From: Flavobacterium luteum
GTDB taxonomy: Bacteria; Bacteroidota; Bacteroidia; Flavobacteriales; Flavobacteriaceae
DNA length: 64,000 bases
Direction: 5' to 3'
NCBI RefSeq assembly: GCF_008806775.1
Contig: NZ_WAEM01000001.1
Span: 496,001 to 560,000 of the forward strand
The position numbers and the translations under genes were made by a program. A model generated the notes under the pieces. It was not told where the DNA came from. It searched no databases and saw only the letters and a list, made by a program, of their open reading frames with translations. Position 1 is the stretch's first letter. Each line of letters starts with the position of its first letter. Shown piece after piece: positions 8,652 through 17,759 of the stretch.

Positions 8652-8811
8652 AGAATTGTATTTTGAAAAACTTATCAAAGTGGATATAGGAGAACGAATA
8701 ATTTAATTCCAAAAAAACGCACTTATAATTCATCCACACTTTAAAATTATAAACAATGATATTATTTTTTTGGTGATGGAACCGAATATACCGATCATGG
8801 CGTGTGAGTAA
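8602..8811 (+). pseudogene. Short frame interrupted by one in-frame stop
   Basis: ATG at 8602 opens a 34-codon frame (MTPKQNITAKQIIKECEELY and onward) ending in TAA at 8704-8706. The same frame then continues with protein-like sequence (FQKNALIIHPHFKIINND..LVMEPNIP) to a stop at 8809-8811. Together this looks like a roughly 68-residue coding remnant or small gene inactivated by a single nonsense change. The overlap with the preceding gene suggests it was the fifth gene of the operon. I do not recognise the family, and a genuine 34-residue peptide cannot be excluded. The following bases to 9095 hold an 8-bp inverted repeat (8885-8892 with 8909-8916) and no gene. Confidence 0.3.
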
Positions 8812-9095
8812 TTGGGGCAAAAGTAGATTTAGTTTTGATTTGTATTTTGTACTATTTAAAATAGAGTTTAAATGACTTAAAAAGTTTGTTGCTAGAATGA
8901 AAAAGGTTGCAACAAAGTATTTATCACATAAATGATTTGTAAGTATTAATTTTTATATTTGAAAAAGAATAAAACCCAAACAATGCTTCACCTATTAACG
9001 AAATTTTGGGTAAATTGAAGATTTTTTTTTCGCAAATAATCTAGTTAGTTATCGATAAGCTTGGGAAATGAATTTAAACAACAAATTAGCTATAA

Positions 9096-9677
9096 ATGAA
9101 AATCTTCTTTTGGTTATTTTTATTGACACTTTTTATCAATTGTATTCCGATCAGTCGCAACAAAGTGATTGTTATTCAACCTTTCGGAAATTTTTCAAAT
9201 GTTGAAGCTAAACTCGTTTTTAAGGAAATTCAAAAAATTAATCCTAAAGTAATTTTAAAAAAGAACATTCCTTTTCCACTTAAAACTTACTACAAACCAA
9301 GAAACAGATATCGAGCAGATTCAATAATTAGTTTTTTGAGTTCAAAAATTGGTAAAGATTCAGTAATGATTGGATTGTGTGAAAAAGATATTAGCACAAC
9401 AAAAGGCAAAATCAAAGATTGGGGGATAATGGGACTTGGTTATCGTCCCGGAAATGCTTGCGTTGTTTCAAGTTATAGATTGTCAAAAAAAAATAAAACT
9501 GAACAGTTTTATAAAGTTGCATTACACGAATTGGGACATACAGAAGGTTTACCCCATTGCAAAAATAAAACTTGCCTTATGAGAGATGCAGAAGGTGGGA
9601 ATCCGCTTAACGAAGAGAAAGAATTTTGTATATCATGTAAGAAGTATTTAAAAGGAAAAAAATGGAAAATTTTATAA
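9096..9677 (+). CDS. Archaemetzincin-like metalloprotease, exported
   Basis: 193 residues. The motif HELGHTEGLPHC (H144, E145, H148, H154) is the extended metzincin zinc site. The following C155-x4-C160-x-M162 and C178-x2-C181 reproduce the four-cysteine second zinc site and Met turn typical of archaemetzincins (peptidase M54). An N-terminal hydrophobic stretch (MKIFFWLFLLTLFINC) is a signal peptide. C16 could be lipidated, although Asn before it is not a classical lipobox. Archaemetzincins are usually cytoplasmic, so the exported form is notable. The gene stands alone between non-coding stretches. Proteolytic activity is well supported by the residues; the substrate is unknown. Confidence 0.8.
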   Translation: MKIFFWLFLLTLFINCIPISRNKVIVIQPFGNFSNVEAKLVFKEIQKINPKVILKKNIPFPLKTYYKPRNRYRADSIISFLSSKIGKDSVMIGLCEKDISTTKGKIKDWGIMGLGYRPGNACVVSSYRLSKKNKTEQFYKVALHELGHTEGLPHCKNKTCLMRDAEGGNPLNEEKEFCISCKKYLKGKKWKIL

Positions 9678-9850
9678 AAGCTTATCGCTAATAGACAACA
9701 AGTTCCATTACTAAATTTTCGGTTTTGGGAACGTTTATTTCCTTAACTTCGTTCTCAGGTAATCGAGAAAACAATTTCCATTAGCCTAAACGATGCCTTT
9801 TGGCGAAACGTTATCTCTCATTAAAAGACAACACAACAAATTAGTAATTT

Positions 9851-11113
9851 ATGAACGAAATTATTTGCCCAAATTGCAAAAAAGCCTTTAAAGTTGATGA
9901 AGCTGGTTTTGCAGATATTGTAAAACAAGTTAGAGACCATCAGTTTCAAGAAGAGCTTGAGAACAGATTAAATTTAGCAGAAAAAGAAAAGGAGAATGCT
10001 GTGAAGTTGGCTGAGGCCAATTTACGAAACTCACTTCAAGATATTTTGTCCAAAAAAGATCAAGAATTACTTGAGGTAAAAGCCAAAAACGAACAACAAC
10101 TAACTGAAAAGTTGACTAATAAAGAAACTGAAATTGCTCAAATAAAAGCTAAACTCGATAACGCTGAATTAGAAAAAAAAATATCCGTTACTGAAGCTGT
10201 TCAAAAAATAGAGAAAGAGCGAGATGCATTGGCCAATGATGTAAAAACAAAAGAATTAGAAAAACAAAATTTGGAAAGTTCTTTAAAACAGCAATTTTCA
10301 ACTGAACTACAAGCTGTAAAAGATATTGTTAAATATAAAGATGAAGAAATTGCACGTGTTAAAGATATGAAAGCGAAGCTTTCTACGAAAATGATTGGTG
10401 AATCACTGGAACAACATTGTGAATTAGAGTTTAACAAATTACGACCAATAGCTTTTCAAAAAGCCTATTTTGAGAAAGACAATGATGCTAGGTCTGGAAG
10501 CAAAGGCGATTATATCTATCGTGAAAATGACGAACACGGCAATGAAATTATTTCAATTATGTTTGAAATGAAAAATGAATCAGATACTACTGCCACTAAA
10601 AAAAGAAACGAAGATTTTTTAAAAGAATTAGATAAAGACCGAACTGAGAAAAAATGTGAATATGCTATTTTGGTTTCTTTACTTGAGTCTGATAATGAAT
10701 TATATAATACAGGTATTATAGATATTTCACATAGACATCCTAAAATGTTTGTTGTTCGCCCACAATTTTTCATTCAAATAATAACACTTTTACGAAATGC
10801 CGCATTAAACTCAATGCAATATAAAGCGGAACTTGCTTTGGTAAAGAGTCAAGATGTTGATATTACCAATTTTGAAGAAAAAATGAACAAGTTTAAAGAA
10901 GGCTTTGCAAGAAATTATGATTTGGCAAGTCGAAAATTAAATGATGCAATAGAGGGAATTGACAAGACAATAAAAGAATTAGAAAAAACCAAAGCAGCCT
11001 TATTATCATCTGAAAACAATCTTCGCCTTGCAAATGAAAAAACTGATGACTTAACCATTAAAAAATTGACCTACAATAACCCAACAATGAAAGCAAAGTT
11101 TGATGAGTTATAG
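9851..11113 (+). CDS. DUF2130-family protein (nuclease-like fold, coiled coil)
   Basis: 420 residues. It opens with a small zinc-binding CPNC motif (residues 6-9), continues with about 150 residues of charged coiled coil, and then has the conserved DUF2130 core from [11 protein letters not shown] to about 330. The core contains GSKGDYIY and FEMKNE, a D...E-x-K arrangement like a PD-(D/E)xK nuclease. A second coiled coil closes the protein. DUF2130 proteins are widespread and uncharacterised, often near restriction or repair genes. It lies 23 bases upstream of the beta-flower repeat gene on the same strand. Family membership is confident; nuclease activity is inferred. Confidence 0.8.
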   Translation: MNEIICPNCKKAFKVDEAGFADIVKQVRDHQFQEELENRLNLAEKEKENAVKLAEANLRNSLQDILSKKDQELLEVKAKNEQQLTEKLTNKETEIAQIKAKLDNAELEKKISVTEAVQKIEKERDALANDVKTKELEKQNLESSLKQQFSTELQAVKDIVKYKDEEIARVKDMKAKLSTKMIGESLEQHCELEFNKLRPIAFQKAYFEKDNDARSGSKGDYIYRENDEHGNEIISIMFEMKNESDTTATKKRNEDFLKELDKDRTEKKCEYAILVSLLESDNELYNTGIIDISHRHPKMFVVRPQFFIQIITLLRNAALNSMQYKAELALVKSQDVDITNFEEKMNKFKEGFARNYDLASRKLNDAIEGIDKTIKELEKTKAALLSSENNLRLANEKTDDLTIKKLTYNNPTMKAKFDEL

Positions 11114-11136
11114 ATTAGACGAAAATAAAAAAATTT

Positions 11137-11541
11137 ATGAAAAAATTATTCTTAGTACTATTAATTGCTAGCTTTGGGTTGTCCTATTCCCAAACCATTC
11201 AATCCAAAAACCACGCCACCACGGGCTTCATAAAGCCTGACGGAACCATTCAAAACCAAAACCATGCAACGGTTGGTTTCATTAAAAACGATGGAACTAT
11301 TCAAGACAAAAACCATAGCACAATTGGTTATATAAAATCTGATGGGACCATTCAAGACAAAAATCATTCAACGGTTGGGTATATAAAAAATGATGGAACG
11401 GTCCAAGATAAGAACCATGCAACTTTAGGTTTCATCAAAAATGATGGTACGGTGCAGGACAAGAACTATTCAACCATAGGTTATGCCAAAGGAGTTGATA
11501 TGTACTGGTCAGCTGTTACATTTTTCTTTTTTGATTTCTGA
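11137..11541 (+). CDS. Exported 5-fold beta-flower-like repeat protein
   Basis: 134 residues with a signal peptide (MKKLFLVLLIASFGLSYSQ). Six tandem 17-residue units follow, each of the form NHATxGFIKxDGTIQDK; the last is degenerate and runs into a hydrophobic tail (YWSAVTFFFFDF). The units are visible in the DNA as 51-base repeats from about 11195 to 11495. The pattern matches what is annotated in Bacteroidetes as 5-fold beta-flower proteins, in which each unit is one beta hairpin of a small propeller-like ring. Function unknown; probably periplasmic. Unit number could vary by slippage. Confidence 0.7.
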   Translation: MKKLFLVLLIASFGLSYSQTIQSKNHATTGFIKPDGTIQNQNHATVGFIKNDGTIQDKNHSTIGYIKSDGTIQDKNHSTVGYIKNDGTVQDKNHATLGFIKNDGTVQDKNYSTIGYAKGVDMYWSAVTFFFFDF

Positions 11542-11996
11542 CTTCACTCAATTAAGTTAGAAATCAGTTCATAATTAATCTCTTTGAACAAGATATTTAT
11601 TACTAACTGCTCATAAGTATTAGTTTCTTTAATGAATTCAAGATACCGAATTTCAGAATAATGAGCAAATTCAAAAAACTAATTTTACTGAAAATAATTT
11701 CACCCAAAGGGTATATATGATTATGTTTATAGAATTTAATCCCATTTATTATCAAAAAAATAGCAAATGGGATTGATTATTTGTACTATTTGCTATTATT
11801 GGTTTACAATTTGACTGTATAATCAGCAATTCCATATTTAATGCAATCTACATTGTTAGAATCGAATAGGTTTTGAATTGCCTGAAGCATCCATCAGTAT
11901 TTCAAATCATATCGAGTTACCAGTTCATATTGATTATTTGTATAAAAACAACGGAAGAAAGATTTAAATATTTTAAAAAAAAATGTTTTTTTTGCT
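11542..11996. other. Intergenic region with two competing hairpins and a coding remnant
   Basis: 455 bases between two convergent genes, with no full gene. Two 10-bp inverted repeats overlap: 11738-11747 with 11765-11774 (AATCCCATTT/AAATGGGATT), and 11759-11768 with 11788-11797 (AATAGCAAAT/ATTTGCTATT). They share bases 11765-11768, so only one can form at a time. On the minus strand, 11804 to about 11890 reads as a protein-like C-terminus (LQAIQNLFDSNNVDCIKYG, continuing to a stop), possibly the end of a decayed gene. Confidence 0.4.
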
Positions 11997-12560
11997 CTAA
12001 AACGAACGCCCTCGCTCCATTTTACCAAACTCATCATCAGGATATAACCACTTATTTTTACTCGTTTGAATAATTAATGCTTTTTCATTTTCAAGCCTAT
12101 CGAGTGCTTCATTTGATTCGTTTAGTTCATTTATATTTTCTTTTAATGAACTTTCATCTACTGCTTTATGATATTGGTCAATATCAATGATAGAAACACA
12201 AGTTATTTTATCAGAACTATTAAAATCCTCGCTACCAAGTTCGTTTAAGTGGTTTATACTATTCGAATTATTTAGATCTTGATGAATTGAATTAGCTCCA
12301 GCGTCTTTGATAAATCCTTCATCAGGATATAGGAACATGTTTTTAGATACTTCAGGATAAGATGGTAATTGATTATCTAAAATATTGGCTTCTTCATTAC
12401 ATTTATCAATTTCAATGCTATTTTCAACTGATAATTGATTATCAGCGTATGCTACCTCATGTTCCTTTCTATTGCTATTCTCTAAGTTATATTTAGGTCT
12501 AGTATAAAAATATCTAATGACCATTAAAATGACGAATCCGATAACAAAATAATTATTCAT
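11997..12560 (-). CDS. Small membrane-anchored protein, last gene of the Srf-like operon
   Basis: 187 residues. One N-terminal membrane helix (about 4-20, YFVIGFVILMVIRYFY) is followed by a long acidic, Asn/Ser-rich and probably disordered region. Two related motifs occur, KNMFLYPDEGF near residue 74 and KNKWLYPDDEFGKMERGR at the C-terminus, suggesting duplicated short binding motifs for a partner. It begins 11 bases after the penicillin-binding protein stop. I recognise no family. The anchored, disordered design resembles adaptors or division-type accessory proteins, but that is only a guess. Confidence 0.6.
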   Translation of the reverse strand: MNNYFVIGFVILMVIRYFYTRPKYNLENSNRKEHEVAYADNQLSVENSIEIDKCNEEANILDNQLPSYPEVSKNMFLYPDEGFIKDAGANSIHQDLNNSNSINHLNELGSEDFNSSDKITCVSIIDIDQYHKAVDESSLKENINELNESNEALDRLENEKALIIQTSKNKWLYPDDEFGKMERGRSF

Positions 12561-12571
12561 ACATTTAAACT

Positions 12572-14578
12572 TTAATTCAATTCTAACTTTATCTCAGATT
12601 GCCTAATCAAATGATTTCCAGAATTTAGAGATTGACTTTTAACTTTTCCTACCCCCTTGCCTTTCAATTTCACTTTTAGCCCCATATTTTCTAATAGCGC
12701 AACGGCATCCATTGCTGACATTCCTTTTACGTTGGGAATTATATTTTTTTCGATTTGAGCTTTTGAAAAATAGCCATTATATTGTTTTTCTTGATTAGTA
12801 TTCTTTTTATTTAAATTCTTAATTTCATTAGTTGAGGGAGAATCTGTAAATATCTTTTGAGCTATTCTCTTAAAAACGGGACCGGCAACATCAGCACCAT
12901 AGTAAGAACCTGTTGCAGTACTTGGCTTATGCACAACTACAATACAAGTATACTTGGGCTCATTCACTGGAAAAAAACCGACAAAAGAAGAGATATAATG
13001 CTTGTCAGCTCCTCCATTTATTCCATAATTACCCTGTGCAGTTCCTGTCTTTCCTGCCATAGGAAAATCTTTTGAATAAATACTTTTGGCAGTTCCTCTT
13101 TTCACCACATTTTCCATTACAGCCTTTAATTTCTTGATAGTAGTTTCAGAACAAATTTTTGGATTAATTACTTCCTTATCAAATTTCTTTATGGTCTTGT
13201 TCCATTCTTTAATTTCTGAAACAAATTGTGGCTTTACCATTTCTCCATTATTGGCTATAGCATTATACAAAGTCAGGGTTTGCATTGGTGTAACTTCTAT
13301 ACCATATCCAAAAGCCATCCAAGGCAATGACAAGCCATTCCATTTAGGAGTGCCAGGTTGCGGAATTATTGGTATCCCCTCCCCTTTTAGAGATAAACCT
13401 AATGGTTTATTTAGCCCCATTTTGTTTATGCGGTCTACGAATTGTTTTGGATTGTTTTTGTAATTTTCATATACGGCTTGAACCATAACCGTATTTGATG
13501 AAATTTCAAATCCTTTGGCCAAAGAAATCCTTTGTTCACCTTCTCTATGCGAATCTACAACATCATTTCCAAAATAAGTTATAGAACCCCCTCTCCTATT
13601 ATATACTTTACTGGTATCCAATTTATTGTCATCTAATAAAGCAATCATATCTACTAGCTTAAATGTTGAGCCAGGTTCGCCTTGCTCTCTGATGGCATAA
13701 TTAAGCTTTTCCTTATAAATCGAATCTTTTTCAGTTCTTCCTAAATTAGAAATGGCTTTGATATGCCCTGTTTTAGTCTCCATCACTATAACGCAACCAT
13801 GTTCTGCTTTATTCTTTTGTAGTGATTGCAATAAGGCATGATGCGCAATGTCTTGAATGTATACATTCAGTGTTGAAACAATATCATGGCCATCTACAGG
13901 TTCAACTACATTCTCATCTCTTATAGGTTTATATTGTCCTTTAGCTATTTTTTGTTTTATAACTTTACCATCCTTACCATTCAAATACTTCCCAAAAGCC
14001 CCTTCTATTCCAACTCCATTTTTATTGCCATTTTTATCTAGTCCAATATAACCTATAGTTCGTTCAGCGATTTCTCCAATAGGATGCTTTCTAACTTCTC
14101 TAATGCTATCCATACGGCCGCCTTTGTAAATTCCTAATTTTAGAATTGGAAATGACTTTAATCTGGCATATTGTGTATAACTCAAATCTTTACCTAGGAG
14201 TAAAAATCGATTTTTATTTCTACGAGCTGCTTTTAATTTGTTTTCAAAAAAACTACTGTTTTTTCCAAACAAAAGTGCTAATGAATCTGATAAAGCATTT
14301 AAATTTTCATTAAACACTTTATCTGATGGTGAAACCGCATCAAACCGAACTATATAAATTGGGACAGAAACAGCCAATAAACTACCATCTGAAGAATAGA
14401 TACTACCTTTATTTGCAGGTACAACAAATGTCTTTAGACTATTTTGTTTAGCTAATTTTCTGTAATGTTCACCATGTACCCATTGAATGTTGGTTAATTT
14501 AAAAACTATTACCATTGCAAATAAGAACATTGCAAATGCTACAAAATAAATACGGTAACTGATATTTTTATCGTTCAA
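12572..14578 (-). CDS. Class B penicillin-binding protein with PASTA domain (FtsI-type)
   Basis: 668 residues: N-terminal membrane helix (about 8-30), PBP dimerisation domain (about 50-215), transpeptidase domain with all three active motifs (S304-T-F-K307, S360-S-N362, K510-T-G512), and a C-terminal PASTA domain (about 614-668, IPNVKGMSAMDAVALLENMG). This is the architecture of flavobacterial FtsI, which cross-links septal peptidoglycan. It is not flanked by mraW, ftsL or murE homologues as the housekeeping gene normally is, but by small membrane genes 38 bases upstream and 11 bases downstream, at the end of the Srf-like operon. It is therefore probably a second, dedicated copy. The active site looks intact. 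Co-transcription is inferred from spacing. Confidence 0.88.
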   Translation of the reverse strand: MNDKNISYRIYFVAFAMFLFAMVIVFKLTNIQWVHGEHYRKLAKQNSLKTFVVPANKGSIYSSDGSLLAVSVPIYIVRFDAVSPSDKVFNENLNALSDSLALLFGKNSSFFENKLKAARRNKNRFLLLGKDLSYTQYARLKSFPILKLGIYKGGRMDSIREVRKHPIGEIAERTIGYIGLDKNGNKNGVGIEGAFGKYLNGKDGKVIKQKIAKGQYKPIRDENVVEPVDGHDIVSTLNVYIQDIAHHALLQSLQKNKAEHGCVIVMETKTGHIKAISNLGRTEKDSIYKEKLNYAIREQGEPGSTFKLVDMIALLDDNKLDTSKVYNRRGGSITYFGNDVVDSHREGEQRISLAKGFEISSNTVMVQAVYENYKNNPKQFVDRINKMGLNKPLGLSLKGEGIPIIPQPGTPKWNGLSLPWMAFGYGIEVTPMQTLTLYNAIANNGEMVKPQFVSEIKEWNKTIKKFDKEVINPKICSETTIKKLKAVMENVVKRGTAKSIYSKDFPMAGKTGTAQGNYGINGGADKHYISSFVGFFPVNEPKYTCIVVVHKPSTATGSYYGADVAGPVFKRIAQKIFTDSPSTNEIKNLNKKNTNQEKQYNGYFSKAQIEKNIIPNVKGMSAMDAVALLENMGLKVKLKGKGVGKVKSQSLNSGNHLIRQSEIKLELN

Positions 14579-14616
14579 TAGTATTGATATTAAAGTAGTA
14601 ATTAGTGAGTTTTATG

Positions 14617-15240
14617 CTAATTATTATTATTTTCCTCTTTTCTTCTCATAAGTTCTGAAATTACAAAAACAGGGTCGTCATCAGTTTCAATCAAATTTGA
14701 AAAAGCCCAAAAACAATCTAGTGTGATGTCATAATGTACCCTTAAATCTGAACGGATTTCACCAGGAAACAACATGTAAGTTACCAAATCGCCATAATAA
14801 ACAAATTCTACGCAGTTGTATTTCGTATTTACACTTACTTTTCCGAAGTTTAATAAACTGTTTAAATGAGATGCTAAAACCATTATATCGGTAGTTTTGT
14901 GCTCATCAAAACTGTCTAAAATAAATGTGTGATATTTTAGGTTATTTTGAGTAACTTCATATCTGAATTTTTGTTCTTTTTCGACTTTAAGATTAAATGT
15001 AGTTAATATGTATTTTTCATTATCAAATTGACCAAAATGCCAATTTTCATTTTTATGCATTTTGATTAATTCTTCCCATACTATTTTTGAACGTTTTTTA
15101 ACATTTAATACTCTATATATTTTCCTTATTTTTTCCGTTAAACTGTAATAATATTTTGAAAATTGAATTCTAATAACTTTAAAAAAAGAAATTGTGATAG
15201 AGAACATTATAATAGATATTAAAAATTTGAGGATAGCCAA
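14617..15240 (-). CDS. Membrane-anchored protein with possible YbjN-like domain
   Basis: 207 residues. An N-terminal membrane helix (about 2-21) is followed by a basic stretch and a cytoplasmic domain of about 140 residues. The part HLNSLLNFGKVSVNTKYNCV through DCFWAFSNLI has the beta-hairpin-then-helix layout of YbjN/type III-chaperone-like folds, which bind partner proteins; this is a weak resemblance. It sits 30 bases after the 124-residue membrane protein and 38 bases before the penicillin-binding protein, inside the long operon. Function unknown. Confidence 0.6.
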   Translation of the reverse strand: MAILKFLISIIMFSITISFFKVIRIQFSKYYYSLTEKIRKIYRVLNVKKRSKIVWEELIKMHKNENWHFGQFDNEKYILTTFNLKVEKEQKFRYEVTQNNLKYHTFILDSFDEHKTTDIMVLASHLNSLLNFGKVSVNTKYNCVEFVYYGDLVTYMLFPGEIRSDLRVHYDITLDCFWAFSNLIETDDDPVFVISELMRRKEENNNN

Positions 15241-15270
15241 TGTATGTGGTTTTGAATTAAAATTTTTTCG

Positions 15271-15645
15271 TTACTTAGAATTTATTAGCCCTCTAAAAAA
15301 TTGTATACCGCCAAATAAAATAGCACCCCAAAAAATAAATCCAATATGAGCTGCAGTTGCAATTATACCACCTATGCACCATAAAGCACCGTAAAGCATG
15401 TCATTTTCAGCTTGCTTTTTTTGTGCACTTATTAATTCTTGTTTACTTATTTCATTTTGAAATGCCATGATACTAGACATTGGATATTTAACTTCAAGAT
15501 CATTTATATCAATAATTATTTTTCTATCAATTGACTCCTTAATTGCTGCATCAACTGCTATATCCTGATATTTGTTTCTATTGCTCAATATTTCAATCAA
15601 TTTTTCATCTGAATTATTAGACATGACATCTTTAAAACTTCCCAT
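15271..15645 (-). CDS. Small membrane protein with C-terminal helix pair
   Basis: 124 residues. An N-terminal soluble helical part (MSNNSDEKLIEILSNRNKYQ and onward) resembles the short repeats seen before membrane helices in many Bacteroidetes proteins. It is followed by a hydrophobic C-terminus (about 85-118, LYGALWCIGGIIATAAHIGF and onward) able to form two helices. It starts 12 bases after the FN3/DUF1566 lipoprotein stop, so it is part of the operon. No function recognised. Confidence 0.6.
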   Translation of the reverse strand: MGSFKDVMSNNSDEKLIEILSNRNKYQDIAVDAAIKESIDRKIIIDINDLEVKYPMSSIMAFQNEISKQELISAQKKQAENDMLYGALWCIGGIIATAAHIGFIFWGAILFGGIQFFRGLINSK

Positions 15646-15657
15646 AAACTATTATTT

Positions 15658-17730
15658 TTAAAATTTTCTTATTGCTCTTACATATAATGAACTGGTTTTA
15701 GTACTAGAAATAGTAGCGCCAGTAGTAAAACTGATACCATATGCATTTGTAGAATTATATTGTGAAGAACTCCAATAAGATACATTATTAAAACCACCTA
15801 TTAAAGAACGATTAATATACAATTTTTCGAGCTCAAAATAACTAGGTAGGTACCAATCTGTATAACCTCCAAAAGATAAATTATAACATATACGAGCTGC
15901 AGTATTTGATGTTAAACAACTATTTATAATAGATGTTGTATTACTTTGACCTGTTCCAAAAAATGTACTAGTACCGATTGAATTCCCAGAGCAGCCCCAA
16001 GTGACACCTGCGCTTTGGTTCACGGAAGGAGTTATTATACCATGAATTTGTCCAGAAATATAACCTGAATCACCAGATTGAAAAATATATGCAATTATAC
16101 CTCCTTGATAACTTTGACCTACAGCAATTGCAGGAACTAAAGTTGAAAAAGTTCTTGCTGGTCCATAAGCTGTACCTAAACTATTTGTTGCATAAGCTCG
16201 AACATAATAAGTTACTCCAGGTAGTAAACCCGACATTGAGCTATTAAAGCTACCAATACTTGAACCGTCTGTAGTTTTAGTATTGCTAATAGTTGGGTTT
16301 GAATTTGTATTACTCCAACAAATACCTCGAGATGTAATTGCAGCACCACCATCACTTGTAATTGTTCCTCCGCTATTTGCAGTATTTTGAGAAATAGAAG
16401 ATATGCTTGTAGTACTAATACCTGTAGGAATTGTTGCCGATGAGGTTACAAAAGTTCTTGTTGTGCCGTAAGCAGTACCTACGCCATTAGTGGCATACGC
16501 TCTTACATAGTATGTTTTGTTTGCAGATAAACTTGTTAATGAGCTAGAAAAAGCACCAATACCAGTACCGTCTATAGTTTTAGTATTTGTAATATTTGGA
16601 TTTGAATTGGTGTTACTATAACATACACCACGAGAAGTAATTGTAGCGCCGCCATCTGTATTTATATTACCACCACATATAGACGAGTTTTGAGTGATTG
16701 AAGAAACACTATTAGTAGTTATACCATTTGGAATAGTAGCTGCAATAGTATTAAAAGCAATGGTATTTCCGTATGCTGTTCCAACATTATTTGTAGCATA
16801 AGCTCTAACATAGTACGTTGTTCCTGGTGTAAGAGATGTTAAAGCACTAGTATAAGCTCCAACTCCTGAGCCATTAATAGATTTGGTGTTAACTATTGTT
16901 GGGCTTGTAGTTGTAGTACTCCAACAAATCCCTCTTGATGTAATTGAAGCACCTCCATCATTACTAATAGTACCACCACTCGATGCCGATGTTAGTGTAA
17001 TTGCTGACGCAGTTGTAGTTATAATTCCAGTTGGAATTGTTGCCGTTGTTGTTGAAAATGATTTTACATCCCCATAAGCCGTACCGATACCATTTGTTGC
17101 ATAAGCTCTTATATAGTATATGGTATTGGGAGTTAAACCGTCTATTAAACTGATAAACGACCCTATTCCTGTGCCGTTATTTGTTTTACTATTTGCAATT
17201 GTTGGCACTGCTGATGTGCTACTATAACAAACTCCACGACTTATAACATTTGAAGCGCCACTATTTGTAATAATACCACCCGTTTTTGCTGTAGTTGCCG
17301 TAACTAAATTTGCAGCCGTAGTAGATGAAATTATCGGCACTGTAGCTTTTAATGTAGTAAATGTAATTGATACACCATAAGCAGTGCCATAACTATTAGT
17401 GGCATAAGCTCTTGCATAGTAAGTGGTACTTGGTTCCAAATTATCTATGGTACAAGTAAAATTTCCTAACTCAGCTGTATCATAAAGTTTCTTTGGACCA
17501 GATATAGTTGGATTATTATCAATTCCATAGCAAATACCTCTAGAAGTTATGCTTGCCCCATTATCAGTAATTATGTTTCCTGAAACATTGGCTGTTGTTT
17601 GAGTGACATTACTAAATTCTAAAGTTTTGACGGCATTTATTATTTTGCCATAATCAAACTCATTGGTACAACTAATAAAATGTATGGTTATTAAAAATAT
17701 TATTATTTTTAATAAATTTAATTTTTTCAT
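15658..17730 (-). CDS. Lipoprotein with five FN3-like repeats and DUF1566 (Lcl-like) C-terminus
   Basis: 690 residues. A lipoprotein signal peptide ends at HFISC (lipid on about C21). Five repeats of about 98 residues follow; each has a T/S-rich strand, a GG(T/I)I..DGGA.ITSRGICW/CY segment and a YY(V/I)RAYATN..GTAYG ending, as in fibronectin type III-like surface proteins. The final 150 residues (GGYTDWYLPSYFELEKLY, YWSSS, VRAIRKF) are a DUF1566/Lcl-type, C-type-lectin-like module used for binding. The repeats are visible in DNA as units of about 295 bases, so copy number may change by recombination. Probably exposed at the outer membrane, as the adhesin or sensor end of the operon's machine. 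Confidence 0.8.
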   Translation of the reverse strand: MKKLNLLKIIIFLITIHFISCTNEFDYGKIINAVKTLEFSNVTQTTANVSGNIITDNGASITSRGICYGIDNNPTISGPKKLYDTAELGNFTCTIDNLEPSTTYYARAYATNSYGTAYGVSITFTTLKATVPIISSTTAANLVTATTAKTGGIITNSGASNVISRGVCYSSTSAVPTIANSKTNNGTGIGSFISLIDGLTPNTIYYIRAYATNGIGTAYGDVKSFSTTTATIPTGIITTTASAITLTSASSGGTISNDGGASITSRGICWSTTTTSPTIVNTKSINGSGVGAYTSALTSLTPGTTYYVRAYATNNVGTAYGNTIAFNTIAATIPNGITTNSVSSITQNSSICGGNINTDGGATITSRGVCYSNTNSNPNITNTKTIDGTGIGAFSSSLTSLSANKTYYVRAYATNGVGTAYGTTRTFVTSSATIPTGISTTSISSISQNTANSGGTITSDGGAAITSRGICWSNTNSNPTISNTKTTDGSSIGSFNSSMSGLLPGVTYYVRAYATNSLGTAYGPARTFSTLVPAIAVGQSYQGGIIAYIFQSGDSGYISGQIHGIITPSVNQSAGVTWGCSGNSIGTSTFFGTGQSNTTSIINSCLTSNTAARICYNLSFGGYTDWYLPSYFELEKLYINRSLIGGFNNVSYWSSSQYNSTNAYGISFTTGATISSTKTSSLYVRAIRKF

Positions 17731-17759
17731 TTTTAATGCTTTTTATTAATTAAACCAAT

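Noticed and set aside
11195..11495. 51-base repeats considered as a CRISPR array
   Set aside because: They are in frame and encode the 17-residue beta-flower units.
11873..12073. 66-codon plus-strand frame
   Set aside because: It overlaps the 3' end of the minus-strand anchored protein gene and has no supporting features.
13086..13463. 125-codon plus-strand frame
   Set aside because: It is antisense to the conserved transpeptidase domain of the penicillin-binding protein.
15658..17600. Regular repeats considered as a CRISPR array
   Set aside because: The units are about 295 bases, in frame, and encode FN3-like domains; spacers are absent.
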